Below, in pieces: positions 22,205-31,005 of a stretch of 36,168 nt of DNA; positions within the stretch are counted from its first letter, which is position 1; each line of letters begins with the position of its first letter. Source of the stretch: Vulcanimicrobiota bacterium (GTDB lineage: Bacteria > Vulcanimicrobiota > Vulcanimicrobiia > Vulcanimicrobiales > Vulcanimicrobiaceae); the NCBI GenBank assembly GCA_027306785.1, contig DAHUZB010000015.1, positions 1-36,168 on the forward strand. The letters run 5' to 3'. The notes beneath the pieces are model-generated. The model did not search any database and was not told where the DNA came from. It saw nothing but the letters and a program-made list of their open reading frames with translations. Both the position numbers and the translations under genes were made by a program.

Positions 22205-23731
22205 CTAGTGCGTGGCAAGCACGCGATCGTACCAGCGTTCAAGATCGCCGCGATAGGTGACGAGCGCACTCGGATTCAGGTAGATCATATGTCCGGATTG
22301 ATAGAAGCCGAACGTGATGTTGTGCTGCAGCGGCGGAGCGATCCCCAGATGGTCGAGCGTATACTCCGTCGCGAAGAACGGCGTCGCGAAATCGAAGTAG
22401 CCGTTCGCCGAGAAGACCTGCAGACGCGGATTCTGCGTCATCGCCGCGGCGAGATCGGGCGTGACGTTCGTCGGCGGATCGTCGCCGTTGTGCTTCCAGT
22501 CCCACTTGGCACCGAGTAGTCCGCCGTACGACACCGGGCGATACGGAATACCGGCGTGGTAATCGAGCACGTTCGTGATGTAGTTGTTGAACGAGCCGAT
22601 GAACGCACCGTCGATGCCAACGTCGGAGGGATCCCAACTCGGATAGTTCGCCATCTGATCGATGTCGTAGGTTTCGTAGCGCGCGTCGTAGCGGCCCACG
22701 ATCGTGTTGTCGTCGCGAAGCAGCTCCTTGAGAAAGCGGAAGTACGGGATCCGCAGATTCGCGTTACGAATGTAATCGGTCGGAAGGCCGAGGTAATCGT
22801 GCAGACGCGCGACGTCGGCGTTGAACTCCGCGTTCGAGAGATTCGAGCCTTGCGCGAGATCGTGCAGATACGTGGTGCCGGCGAAGTGCTCCACACCGCG
22901 CAGGAAGTTCTGCAGGCTCTGTCCGTGCGCGTTCGCGCGATGGTGGTAGTACGCCGTCGCGGCCTCGGTCGGCAGATAGAGCACGAAGCCCCAGTCGCCG
23001 CCCGCGATCGGATTGCCGCCGCCGAGCCCGCCCAGATTGAAGTTCAGAATCGACGATTGCAGCACGACGCCGTTCATCTCCACGCCCGCCTGCTGCAGCA
23101 TATTCACGAGCACGCAGTCGCGCGTCGTGCCGTAGCTTTCGCCGAAGAGTACCTTCGGCGAATTCCAGCGCCCGAACTTGGTGATGTAGCGCTCGATGAA
23201 CTGCGTGAACGCACGGCCGTCCTGATCGACGCCCATGAATTCCTTCGGCGTGCCCGCGCCGACGACGCGGCTGTAACCGGTGTTCGGCGCGTCGATGAAG
23301 ACCTCGTCGGTCTTATTGAGGAGGCTGTAGCCGTTGGGCTCGAGCGCGTACGGTGCGGGACCGTTCGGCGCTCCGTTGCGCAGGTGCACGCGCACCGGTG
23401 CGAACGACCCCATGTGCAGCCAGATCGTCGAACTGCCGGGACCCCCGTTGTAGAAGAACGTCACCGGACGTTTGCTCGCGTTCGCGCCGTCCTCGGTGTA
23501 GGCGACGTAGAACATGCGCGCGGTGATCTTGTTGCTCACCGGATCGTGCAGCGTAATCGTTCCGGCACGCGCCGTGTACGCAATCGCGTGTCCGTCGATG
23601 GTGATCGTGTGGTGCGTTACCGCATCCTTCGCGACCGGTGGTACCGGCGCCGCGGCGTGTTTGGGAGCCGCCGCGAGAAGCATGGCGGCAGCGATGCACG
23701 CGCCGAGCGCGCGATGAATCATCTTCATCAT
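22205..23731 (-). CDS. secreted S10-type serine carboxypeptidase, paralogue A
   Basis: 508 residues with a signal peptide (ALGACIAAAMLLAAAPKHAAA). S10 family features: NGGPGSST oxyanion region, nucleophile Ser in FGESYGTTR, catalytic Asp in FSANGYFDFATPF, and His in SGHMIY near the C-terminus. The enzyme should remove C-terminal residues from peptides outside the cytoplasm. AGGAGG overlaps the stop codon of the upstream paralogue; the second Met (23728) has better spacing (6 bases) than the first. It is closely related in layout to the next gene upstream, from which it is separated by 7 bp: a tandem duplication. A palindrome terminates the unit. Confidence 0.92.
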   Translation of the reverse strand: MMKMIHRALGACIAAAMLLAAAPKHAAAPVPPVAKDAVTHHTITIDGHAIAYTARAGTITLHDPVSNKITARMFYVAYTEDGANASKRPVTFFYNGGPGSSTIWLHMGSFAPVRVHLRNGAPNGPAPYALEPNGYSLLNKTDEVFIDAPNTGYSRVVGAGTPKEFMGVDQDGRAFTQFIERYITKFGRWNSPKVLFGESYGTTRDCVLVNMLQQAGVEMNGVVLQSSILNFNLGGLGGGNPIAGGDWGFVLYLPTEAATAYYHHRANAHGQSLQNFLRGVEHFAGTTYLHDLAQGSNLSNAEFNADVARLHDYLGLPTDYIRNANLRIPYFRFLKELLRDDNTIVGRYDARYETYDIDQMANYPSWDPSDVGIDGAFIGSFNNYITNVLDYHAGIPYRPVSYGGLLGAKWDWKHNGDDPPTNVTPDLAAAMTQNPRLQVFSANGYFDFATPFFATEYTLDHLGIAPPLQHNITFGFYQSGHMIYLNPSALVTYRGDLERWYDRVLATH

Positions 23732-23738
23732 CTGCCTC

Positions 23739-25289
23739 CTAGCGTCCGAGCACGCTGTCGTACCAGCGTGCCAAATCGGCTTTGTACTGCGCCAAAGCCG
23801 GAGTGCTCAAATAGATCATGTGTCCCGATTGGTAGAACCCGAAGGTGATGTTCTTCTGCAGTTCCGGCGCGATGTTCAGGTGATCGAGCGTGTACTGCGT
23901 GGCGAAGAACGGCGTTGCGAAATCGTAGTAGCCGTTCGCCGAGAAGACGTGGAGCCGCGGATTCTGCGTCATCGCGTCGGCGAGGTCGGGGGCGACGTTC
24001 GTGGGGTAGCTGCCGTTATGCGAGAAATCCCACGACTTTCCGGCGCCGTAGATGATGCCGTAGATATTCGCGCGGTACGGGATCGGCGGATTGTACTTCA
24101 GATCGACGCGCAGGTACTGATTCACCGCGGTCGTGTACGGGCCGTCGATCGAGGAATCGGTGGGATCCCATTCGGGGCCTTCTTCGTTCGCGCGATCGGT
24201 GGTGGTGGTGGTATAGCGCGAGTCGAGTCGGCCGAACACCTCGCCCTGCGAACGCAGCAGCTCGGCTTGGTAGCGCGAGTACGGGATGCGCAGGTTCGAT
24301 TCGCGCACGTACTGTTGCGAGACGCCGAGGTAGTGACTCAGTTTACGAATCACGTCGTTGCGTTCCGAGGCGGAGATCGTGTCGCCGCGATAGAGCGCGT
24401 CGAGATACTCGCCGAGCGCGAAGCGATCGACCTCGGCGACGTAGGTCGCCACGTCGGCGGGCGCGTTCGCCACCTTGTGGTGATACCACGCGGTCGCGGC
24501 TTCGGTCGGCAGATAGAAGACGTACGGCCAATCGCCGCCGCCGATCGGATTGCCGCTCGTGAAATCGAGCCCGAAGTTCAGGATCGAAGACTGTAGCACC
24601 ACGCCGTTGAGCGCGATGCCGTGCTGGAGCAGATAGTCGGCGAGTCCGGCCGAGCGCGTGGTGCCGTAGCTCTCACCGAAGAGAAACTTCGGCGAATTCC
24701 AGCGGCCGAATTTGCTGATGTAGTCTTCGACGAACTGTCCGAACGCCGCGATGTCCTGATCGACGCCGAAATAGAGGCGTTCTTTGCCCGGCATGTTGCG
24801 GCCGAAGCCGGAGTCGGGCATATCGATAAAGACGAGATCGCTCTTGTCGAGCAGGCTGTACGGATTTTTTTCGATGCGATAGGGCGGCGAACCCGAAGCC
24901 TGCCCGTCGGCCGCGAGCACGCGCACCGGACCGAGCGACCCCATGCGCAGCCACATCGTGGAACTGCCGGGACCGCCGTTGTAGAGGAACGTGACCGGCT
25001 GCGTTAGCGGGTTCGCGCCGTCTACCGTATAGGCGGTATAGAAAACGCGCGCGGTCGGATTGTTCTGCTGGTCGTGCAGCGTGATCAGGCCGGCGCGCGC
25101 GGTATAGTGGATCGTCTTTCCGTCAATCGTGATGACGTGCTCGGTGACCGAGTCGGGATACGCGCCGGGCTCGCTCTGGGCGGCTTTCGGCGGCGGTGGG
25201 GATGCTTTCGGCGTCTCGCTCTTGGCGCGCACGGGTGCGGCCGTCACGGCAAGCGCGGCGAGCATCAGCAAAGATAGCGCACGCTTCAT
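23739..25289 (-). CDS. secreted S10-type serine carboxypeptidase, paralogue B
   Basis: 516 residues. The signal peptide KRALSLLMLAALAVTAAPVRA is followed by a Pro/Lys-rich linker. Catalytic motifs match paralogue A: NGGPGSST, FGESYGTTR, FSANGYYDFATPF and SGHMIY. Similarity extends over the whole protein, including QNPRLHVFSANGY and LQKNITFGFYQSGHMIYL, but many positions differ, so the duplication is not recent. The start at 25289 lies 35 bases after the small zinc-ribbon-like gene on the same strand. Confidence 0.92.
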   Translation of the reverse strand: MKRALSLLMLAALAVTAAPVRAKSETPKASPPPPKAAQSEPGAYPDSVTEHVITIDGKTIHYTARAGLITLHDQQNNPTARVFYTAYTVDGANPLTQPVTFLYNGGPGSSTMWLRMGSLGPVRVLAADGQASGSPPYRIEKNPYSLLDKSDLVFIDMPDSGFGRNMPGKERLYFGVDQDIAAFGQFVEDYISKFGRWNSPKFLFGESYGTTRSAGLADYLLQHGIALNGVVLQSSILNFGLDFTSGNPIGGGDWPYVFYLPTEAATAWYHHKVANAPADVATYVAEVDRFALGEYLDALYRGDTISASERNDVIRKLSHYLGVSQQYVRESNLRIPYSRYQAELLRSQGEVFGRLDSRYTTTTTDRANEEGPEWDPTDSSIDGPYTTAVNQYLRVDLKYNPPIPYRANIYGIIYGAGKSWDFSHNGSYPTNVAPDLADAMTQNPRLHVFSANGYYDFATPFFATQYTLDHLNIAPELQKNITFGFYQSGHMIYLSTPALAQYKADLARWYDSVLGR

Positions 25290-25324
25290 CCGGCGTATGT
25301 CGTGCGCAGCGTCCCTTGCTTCCT

Positions 25325-25600
25325 TCAGGCCACGATGACGGCATCTCGCCCGATCGGCGCATCCTCGGGGATCGCCATCGTCTCCTCGGCCCCGATCTCA
25401 TTGGGCACGAAGAGTTTGGTGACGTGGCCCCGCGAGCAGCGGATCTCGACCGCCATCTCCTCGGGCAGCTCGCCCTCGGGGAAGCCGACCGCGTCACCCG
25501 CGTCGTCGATCAGAAACGAGCGCGCTCCGGCGGGCGCGAGCAGCTCCCCACACTGCCCGCAGCGGAGCTCACGCAGATGAACGAGGGCGAGAAACGGCAT
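25325..25600 (-). CDS. small zinc-ribbon-like hypothetical protein
   Basis: 91 residues. The start at 25600 is backed by GGAG 6 bases upstream and lies inside the 3' end of the PadR gene (32-bp overlap in another frame). The N-terminal part has CGQCGE (C14, C17) and the middle has a second half-site CSRGH, together a plausible Zn site of C2-CH type. The C-terminal part is acidic (EIGAEETMAIPEDAPIGRD). No membrane segment. I do not recognise a family. Overlap with padR suggests a shared function or at least joint expression. Confidence 0.65.
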   Translation of the reverse strand: MPFLALVHLRELRCGQCGELLAPAGARSFLIDDAGDAVGFPEGELPEEMAVEIRCSRGHVTKLFVPNEIGAEETMAIPEDAPIGRDAVIVA

Positions 25601-25994
25601 GCTCGACTCCGACCGGTTGATAGAGTTCGTTCTTCAAGCGGCCGACGGCGCGCTCGATCTGCTCCAGGTACGGCAGCATGGAGCCTTTGATCTTCCGCAA
25701 GCGCTCTCGCCCCTCCGGCGTGATCGAGTAGACGCGGCGCGAGCGCTTCGTCGGGTGATCCCACGAGGCGGTGACGAAGCCGCGCTCTTCGAGACGGCGG
25801 AGCAGCGGATAGATCTTGTTGGTGTTCACGGCGACGAGATCGCCGCAGATCGACTCGATGCGCTGCATCAAGCCGTAGCCGTGATCGGGCTGCTCTTCGA
25901 TCAGGTGCAGCAAGAGCACCGGAAAGACCGTCTTGCTCTTGATCGGGCCGCGTAAGACCTCGTCGACGCGGCGCGAGAGTGAACCGGTGGTCAT
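25569..25994 (-). CDS. PadR-family transcriptional regulator
   Basis: 141 residues. Winged-helix PadR signature: FPVLLLHLIEEQPDHGYGLMQRIE, NTNKIYPLLRRLEERGFVTASW, RRVYSITPEGRERL, then a C-terminal dimerisation helix. PadR proteins repress genes for phenolic-acid metabolism, efflux or membrane stress and usually control their own operon. GAGG 6 bases before the ATG overlaps the stop of the upstream acyl-CoA ligase gene, so the two are translated together; the ligase and the downstream peptidases are candidate targets. Confidence 0.9.
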   Translation of the reverse strand: MTTGSLSRRVDEVLRGPIKSKTVFPVLLLHLIEEQPDHGYGLMQRIESICGDLVAVNTNKIYPLLRRLEERGFVTASWDHPTKRSRRVYSITPEGRERLRKIKGSMLPYLEQIERAVGRLKNELYQPVGVEHAVSRPRSSA

Positions 25995-26003
25995 GGTCGT
26001 CCT

Positions 26004-27836
26004 CTACGCGTGGGAGTGCTCGTGCAAATCGACGGTGTAGGCGCGATCGATCACATCCCGGTAGCGATCTTCGACGACACGGCGTTTGATCTTCATGGCG
26101 GGCGAGAGCTCGCCGTTTTCGACGCTGAATTCGCGCGCGATCACGATCACGCGGCGAATCTGCTCGAAGCTCGCGAGATCGGAGGTGCGACGGCGGACCT
26201 CGGCGGTGACGAAGTCGCGCACGTCGTCGCGTTGCGCGAGTTCGTCGGGCGTGAGGTTGGGAAGTTTGAGTTCGACGCGCAGCAGATCCCAGTTCGGGCA
26301 CACGAGCGCGGCCGGGTGCGGACGGCCGTCGCCGATCACCATCGCTTGCGCCACGAACATCGAGCGCTTGATCGCACTCTCCACACGCGACGGCGCGACG
26401 TACTTGCCGGTGGCCGTCTTGAAGACTTCTTTTTTGCGATCGGTGATGCGCAGATAACCGTTCGCGTCGATCTCACCGATATCACCGGTGTGGAACCAGC
26501 CGTCCACGATCGCCTCCGCGGTGGCTTCGGCATCGCGGTAGTAGCCGTGCATCACGTTGCGTCCGCGCACCAGAATCTCGCCGTCGGGCGCGATCTGCAC
26601 CTCGCAGCCCGGAATCGGCTTGCCGACGGCACCGAACCGATTGTCGGTGATGCGGCTCGTCGAAACCACGGGTGAGGTTTCGGTGAGGCCGTAGCCCTGC
26701 ATGATCGGCACGCCCATCCCGAGGAAGGTCATCGCCACGTCGATATGCAGCGCGGCGCTACCGCTCAGCAAATTCGTGGTGCGATCGAGTCCGAGCTTCG
26801 TGCGCACCTTGTCGAGCACGAGCCGCTTCGCGAGCGCGTATTGCAGCTTCGCAACCGGCGTCGCGCCGTTACCGAGCACCTCTTGGCGCATGTACTCGCG
26901 ACCGACGGCCAGCGCCCACGGCACGAGCTTTCCTTGCAGTCCGCCCGCTTTGAGCGCCTGCCCCTTCACGCCCGCGAGCACGCGGTCGAAGATGCGCGGC
27001 ACCGCGGTCATCACGGTCGGCCGCACCTCGCGCAGATCGACGAGCAGATTGTTCGGATCGTGGCAGATGTTGTAGCGCATACCGGCGAGCAGATAGATGT
27101 AGATCATCGTATGCTCGTAGATGTGCGAATACGGCAGCACCGAGAGCACGTCTTCACCGCGATGAAACTCGTCGCGTCCGTACTCGAGCGATGATTGCGC
27201 GTCGAACCCCAGATTGTCGTGCGAGAGCATGACGCCCTTCGGCACGCCGGTCGTGCCGGAAGTATAGATGAGAACGGCGAGATCGTCGGGCTTCAGCTCG
27301 GCTTCGTAACGCTCGGGCAGATCGGGATGCGCTTCGCGAATCGCACGTCCGCGCTCTTCGAATGCGGCGAGCGAATCGTCACCGGACGAAGCGAAGACGA
27401 CCGTCCGCGGAAGCGGCATCTTCGCATCCTGCAGCTTGCCGAGCGTCTCGTGCGAATCGACGAAGAGCAGCTTTGCTTCGGAATGCTTGAGAATGTACTC
27501 GGTGTGATCGAGCGCCTGCGTGGGATAGATCGGCACCACGACGCAGCCGGCGAAGAACACGCCGAAATCACAGATCACCCAATCGACGCAATCGTGCGCG
27601 ATGAGCGCCACGCGATCGCCGTGCTGCAGACCGGAATCGCGGATCGCGCAGGCGACGCGCTCCACCCGTTCCAGCAGACGTTGCGACGAGGTGGCGGTCC
27701 AGGAGTCGCCGATGCGTTCGACGAGCACCTCGTCGCGCGGCTCATCGAGCGCGCGGCGGATCAGATGGGGCAGGGTCTCTTTCGAGGGCAGCTCAGCCGG
27801 CATGTGCGTCGCTTCGCCAGGCCGGTCATTGATCAT
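26004..27836 (-). CDS. AMP-forming long-chain acyl-CoA ligase
   Basis: 610 residues of the ANL superfamily. It activates a fatty acid as acyl-AMP and passes it to CoA. Motifs: the P-loop-like YTSGTTGVPKGVMLSH near residue 190, QGYGLTETSPVV, GWFHTGDIGEID and RITDRKKEVFKTATGKYVAPS with the C-terminal catalytic Lys region. The MQGYGLTE and KTATGKYVAP features are those of the FadD15/FAA1-like long-chain ligases. Two starts are possible, 27836 and 27803 (MPAELPSKETLP). It begins 4 bases after the comEA stop and ends 9 bases before padR. Confidence 0.92.
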   Translation of the reverse strand: MINDRPGEATHMPAELPSKETLPHLIRRALDEPRDEVLVERIGDSWTATSSQRLLERVERVACAIRDSGLQHGDRVALIAHDCVDWVICDFGVFFAGCVVVPIYPTQALDHTEYILKHSEAKLLFVDSHETLGKLQDAKMPLPRTVVFASSGDDSLAAFEERGRAIREAHPDLPERYEAELKPDDLAVLIYTSGTTGVPKGVMLSHDNLGFDAQSSLEYGRDEFHRGEDVLSVLPYSHIYEHTMIYIYLLAGMRYNICHDPNNLLVDLREVRPTVMTAVPRIFDRVLAGVKGQALKAGGLQGKLVPWALAVGREYMRQEVLGNGATPVAKLQYALAKRLVLDKVRTKLGLDRTTNLLSGSAALHIDVAMTFLGMGVPIMQGYGLTETSPVVSTSRITDNRFGAVGKPIPGCEVQIAPDGEILVRGRNVMHGYYRDAEATAEAIVDGWFHTGDIGEIDANGYLRITDRKKEVFKTATGKYVAPSRVESAIKRSMFVAQAMVIGDGRPHPAALVCPNWDLLRVELKLPNLTPDELAQRDDVRDFVTAEVRRRTSDLASFEQIRRVIVIAREFSVENGELSPAMKIKRRVVEDRYRDVIDRAYTVDLHEHSHA

Positions 27837-27840
27837 TCTA

Positions 27841-28455
27841 TCAGATACGAAGGTAGGAGCCTGCGCGGTCGAGACGGCTCGGGGTCATCCCCGCCACGTC
27901 GAGCAGCTCGTCGAGCGTGCCGTAGGGACCCTCGCGCGCTCGCAGCGCCACGATCCGCTCGGCGATCACGCGACCGATGCCGGGGACGCGCGCGAGCTGA
28001 TCGGCATCGGCGCGATTGAGATCGACCACCGCGACGCTCTTCGTCGAGCGGCGCGTGCTGCGAGCGGAGGCGCGGCGCAGCGTTCCGCCCCGGCCGCGGG
28101 CCGAGCCGACGATCCGCTCCCCGAGACGCGGCACCGCGATTTCATCGCCGTCGGCGATCCGCGCCGCCAGGTTCACGCCGACGGGATCGGCATTGGGAGC
28201 CAAGCCGCCCGCCGCCGCGACCGCGTCGTTCACCCGCGCCCCGGCGCGGACGCGGTAGAGGCCCGCGCGGCGCACCGCGCCCGCGACGTAGACGAGCGCC
28301 GACGTACCCGTGGCGGCCGAGGAGCGATGGGCGGAATGGCGCATCGGCGCCTGCGACGGCGCCGCTTGCGCCGAGATGACCGCTTGCGGCGCGGGGTGCC
28401 GGATCGCGACGACGGCGACGAGCAGAACGGCGGCAACGAGCAGGATGCGCTTCAT
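27841..28455 (-). CDS. comEA: competence DNA-binding protein ComEA
   Basis: 204 residues. An N-terminal signal anchor (KRILLVAAVLLVAVVAI) is followed by a low-complexity linker, an SLBB domain (VYVAGAVRRAGLYRVRAGARVNDAV...GLAPNADPVGVNLAARI.DGDEIAVP) and a C-terminal double helix-hairpin-helix (VDLNRADADQLARVPGIG, AERIVALR, GPYGTLDELLDVAGM). ComEA binds incoming double-stranded DNA at the membrane and hands it to ComEC. comEC lies about 3.5 kb away on the other strand, with leuS and an epimerase between. Confidence 0.94.
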   Translation of the reverse strand: MKRILLVAAVLLVAVVAIRHPAPQAVISAQAAPSQAPMRHSAHRSSAATGTSALVYVAGAVRRAGLYRVRAGARVNDAVAAAGGLAPNADPVGVNLAARIADGDEIAVPRLGERIVGSARGRGGTLRRASARSTRRSTKSVAVVDLNRADADQLARVPGIGRVIAERIVALRAREGPYGTLDELLDVAGMTPSRLDRAGSYLRI

Positions 28456-28514
28456 ACGGTGCCTTCACGACCAATCGTCCGACCGGAAAGGTAGCGCGGG
28501 CCGCCGTGGGCGAT

Positions 28515-28520
28515 TACCAT
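28515..28520 (+). promoter_or_regulatory. candidate -10 element of leuS, leaderless arrangement
   Basis: TACCAT ends 7 bases before the leuS ATG (28528), so transcription would begin at or next to the start codon. No purine-rich ribosome binding site lies between. No good -35 hexamer is seen. Confidence 0.4.
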
Positions 28521-28527
28521 CCCTCTT

Positions 28528-31005
28528 ATGGCCGACACCTACGATTTCGCCGCCGTCGAACGCGCCGCGCAAGAACGCTGGGAACGCGAGGGGATCTATC
28601 GCGCCGCCGATAGCGATCCGCGTCCGAAGTATTACGTGCTCGAGATGCTTCCGTATCCCTCGGGCGATCTGCACGTGGGCCACGCGAAGAATTACACGCT
28701 CGGCGACGCGGTCGCGCGCTCGATGCGCATGCTCGGCTATAACGTGCTGCATCCGATGGGCTGGGACGCTTTCGGTCTGCCCGCCGAGAACGCGGCGATT
28801 CAGCGCGGCATCGATCCGGCGACGTGGACGCGCTCGAACATCGCGAACATGCAGCGCCAGATTCGCTTGATGGGCACGAGCTACGACTGGTCGCGCGAGA
28901 TCGCCACCTGCGATCCGGAATACTACCGCTGGAATCAGTGGCTCTTCTTGCGCCTCTACGAAGAGGGCCTCGCCTACAAGCGCGAAGCGCCGGTGAACTG
29001 GTGCCCGAAGGATCAGACCGTGCTCGCGAACGAGCAGGTCATCGACGGGCGCTGCTGGCGCTGCAGCACGCTCGTGGAGCGCCGCAACCTCTCGCAGTGG
29101 TTCCTGAAGATCACCGCGTACGCCGACCGCCTGCTCAACGATCTCGACAAGCTCGAAGGCTGGCCCGAGCGCACGCGCACGATGCAGCGCAACTGGATCG
29201 GACGCAGCGAGGGCACGCAGTTTTCGTTCGCCGTCGACGGCGCCGATGCCACGATCGACGTCTTCACCACGCGCGTGGACACCGTCTTCGGCGTCACCTT
29301 CCTCGCGATCGCGCCCGAACACCCGGTGGTCGAGACGCTCAAGGGCATCATCTCGAAGAAGAACGCCGCCGCAATCGAAGCGTTCGCCGAGAGCCTGCGC
29401 TCCAAATCCGAACTCGAACGCACGAGCTTGATGGAGAAAGACGGCTTCTTCACCGGCGCCTACGCGATCAATCCGCTCTCGCACGAGCGCGTGCCGATCT
29501 GGGTGACGAACTACGTGCTCGCCGATTACGGCACGGGCGCGGTGATGGGCGTGCCCGCGCACGACGAGCGCGACTTCGATTTCGCGAAAAAACACGCGCT
29601 GCCGATCGCGCAGGTGATCTCGGCGCCCGGCGGCGAGATCGCGGGCCCGCTCGAAGCGGCTTATACCGACGACGGACGCCTGATCGCGAGCGGCGATTAC
29701 AGCGGCATGTCGAGCGAGCGCGCGCGCCAGGCGATCGCGGAGCGCTTCGCCGCGATGGGCATCGGCGGTAAGGTGGTCAATTTCCGCTTCCGCGATTGGC
29801 TCGTCTCACGTCAGCGCTATTGGGGAACGCCGATTCCGATCGTCTACTGCGATGCGTGCGGCGAAGTGCCGGTACCCGACGATCAGTTGCCGATCATCCT
29901 GCCCGCCGACGTGCCGATCACGGGCGAAGGCTCGCCGCTCGCGCGCGATGCCGCGTTCGTGAACGCGACCTGCCCGAAGTGCGGCGGCGCGGCGCGGCGC
30001 GAGAGCGACACGATGGACACGTTCTTCGAGTCGTCGTGGTACTATCTGCGCTACCTCGATCCGCGCAACGCCGAGCGCCCGTGGGAACCCGGCAAGGCGC
30101 GGCACTGGATGAACGTGGATCAGTACATCGGCGGCGCCGAGCACGCGGTGCTGCATCTGCTCTACTCGCGCTTCTTCTACAAGTTCTTCCGCGACAAGGG
30201 CTGGACCGACGGGCGCGACGAGCCGTTCGAGCGGCTCTTCCATCAGGGCATGGTGCTGTGCAACGGCGAGAAGATGTCGAAGTCGCGCGGCAACGTGGTC
30301 GGTATCGACGAGACCGCGCAGAAGAACGGCGTCGACGCGATGCGGCTCTTTCTGCTCTACGTGACGCCGCCCGAAGATACGAGCGATTGGACCGACGAAG
30401 GCATCAACGGCCGCGTGCGTTTTCTCAATCGCGTGTGGCGCGCGTGCGAACCGTATCTCGCGGCGGCGAAAGCCGTCTCGCCGCGCGTGCTTCCGCCTAC
30501 GTCAACGCCCGACGAGAAGGCGCTCGTGCGCGCCGTGCACGTGGCCGCGAAGTGCGCGATCGACGAAGTCGCCTCGCGCCGCTTCCACTTCAACACCGTG
30601 ATCGCGAAGCTCGACGAGTTGGTGAACGCGATGACGTCGGCCGCGCAGAAGATGCCCGAGTCGCCCGCGTTCCTCTACGCGGTGCACGCGCTGCCGCTGC
30701 TGCTCGCTCCCTACGCGCCGCACATTGCCGACGAGCTGTGGTCGCGTCTGGGCTACGATGCGAGCATTCACCTGGAGCGCGTGATCGAACCCGACGATGC
30801 CGCGCTCGCGGTCGACGAAATCACCCTCGTGGTACAGGTGAACGGCAAGATTCGCGCGCGCATACAAGCGGCGCCGGGCATCGGCGAAGACGACGCGTTC
30901 GCACTCGCGATGGCCGATGCGAACGTACAGTCCCAACTCGACGGCAAGCAGATCCGCAAGCGGATCTACGTGCCGGACAAGCTGGTCAACATCGTCGTCG
31001 GCTAG
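28528..31005 (+). CDS. leuS: leucyl-tRNA synthetase
   Basis: 825-residue class I synthetase. Signature sequences: the HIGH motif as HVGH (residues 49-52) in PSGDLHVGHAKNY, and KMSKS from residue 582 in GEKMSKSRGNVV. The editing (CP1) domain is present with TRVDTVFGVTF and GTGAVMGVPAHDERDFDFA, which removes misacylated isoleucine and norvaline. Two Cys pairs (CDACG, CPKCGG) mark zinc-ribbon inserts. The C-terminal tRNA-binding domain ends with VVQVNGKIRARI and the short terminal domain. The stop codon shares the bases CTAG with the convergent epimerase stop. Confidence 0.97.
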   Translation: MADTYDFAAVERAAQERWEREGIYRAADSDPRPKYYVLEMLPYPSGDLHVGHAKNYTLGDAVARSMRMLGYNVLHPMGWDAFGLPAENAAIQRGIDPATWTRSNIANMQRQIRLMGTSYDWSREIATCDPEYYRWNQWLFLRLYEEGLAYKREAPVNWCPKDQTVLANEQVIDGRCWRCSTLVERRNLSQWFLKITAYADRLLNDLDKLEGWPERTRTMQRNWIGRSEGTQFSFAVDGADATIDVFTTRVDTVFGVTFLAIAPEHPVVETLKGIISKKNAAAIEAFAESLRSKSELERTSLMEKDGFFTGAYAINPLSHERVPIWVTNYVLADYGTGAVMGVPAHDERDFDFAKKHALPIAQVISAPGGEIAGPLEAAYTDDGRLIASGDYSGMSSERARQAIAERFAAMGIGGKVVNFRFRDWLVSRQRYWGTPIPIVYCDACGEVPVPDDQLPIILPADVPITGEGSPLARDAAFVNATCPKCGGAARRESDTMDTFFESSWYYLRYLDPRNAERPWEPGKARHWMNVDQYIGGAEHAVLHLLYSRFFYKFFRDKGWTDGRDEPFERLFHQGMVLCNGEKMSKSRGNVVGIDETAQKNGVDAMRLFLLYVTPPEDTSDWTDEGINGRVRFLNRVWRACEPYLAAAKAVSPRVLPPTSTPDEKALVRAVHVAAKCAIDEVASRRFHFNTVIAKLDELVNAMTSAAQKMPESPAFLYAVHALPLLLAPYAPHIADELWSRLGYDASIHLERVIEPDDAALAVDEITLVVQVNGKIRARIQAAPGIGEDDAFALAMADANVQSQLDGKQIRKRIYVPDKLVNIVVG

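Noticed and set aside
28456-28527. T-box riboswitch upstream of leuS
   Set aside because: The gap to the divergent comEA is only about 70 bases and has no T-box sequence or terminator.
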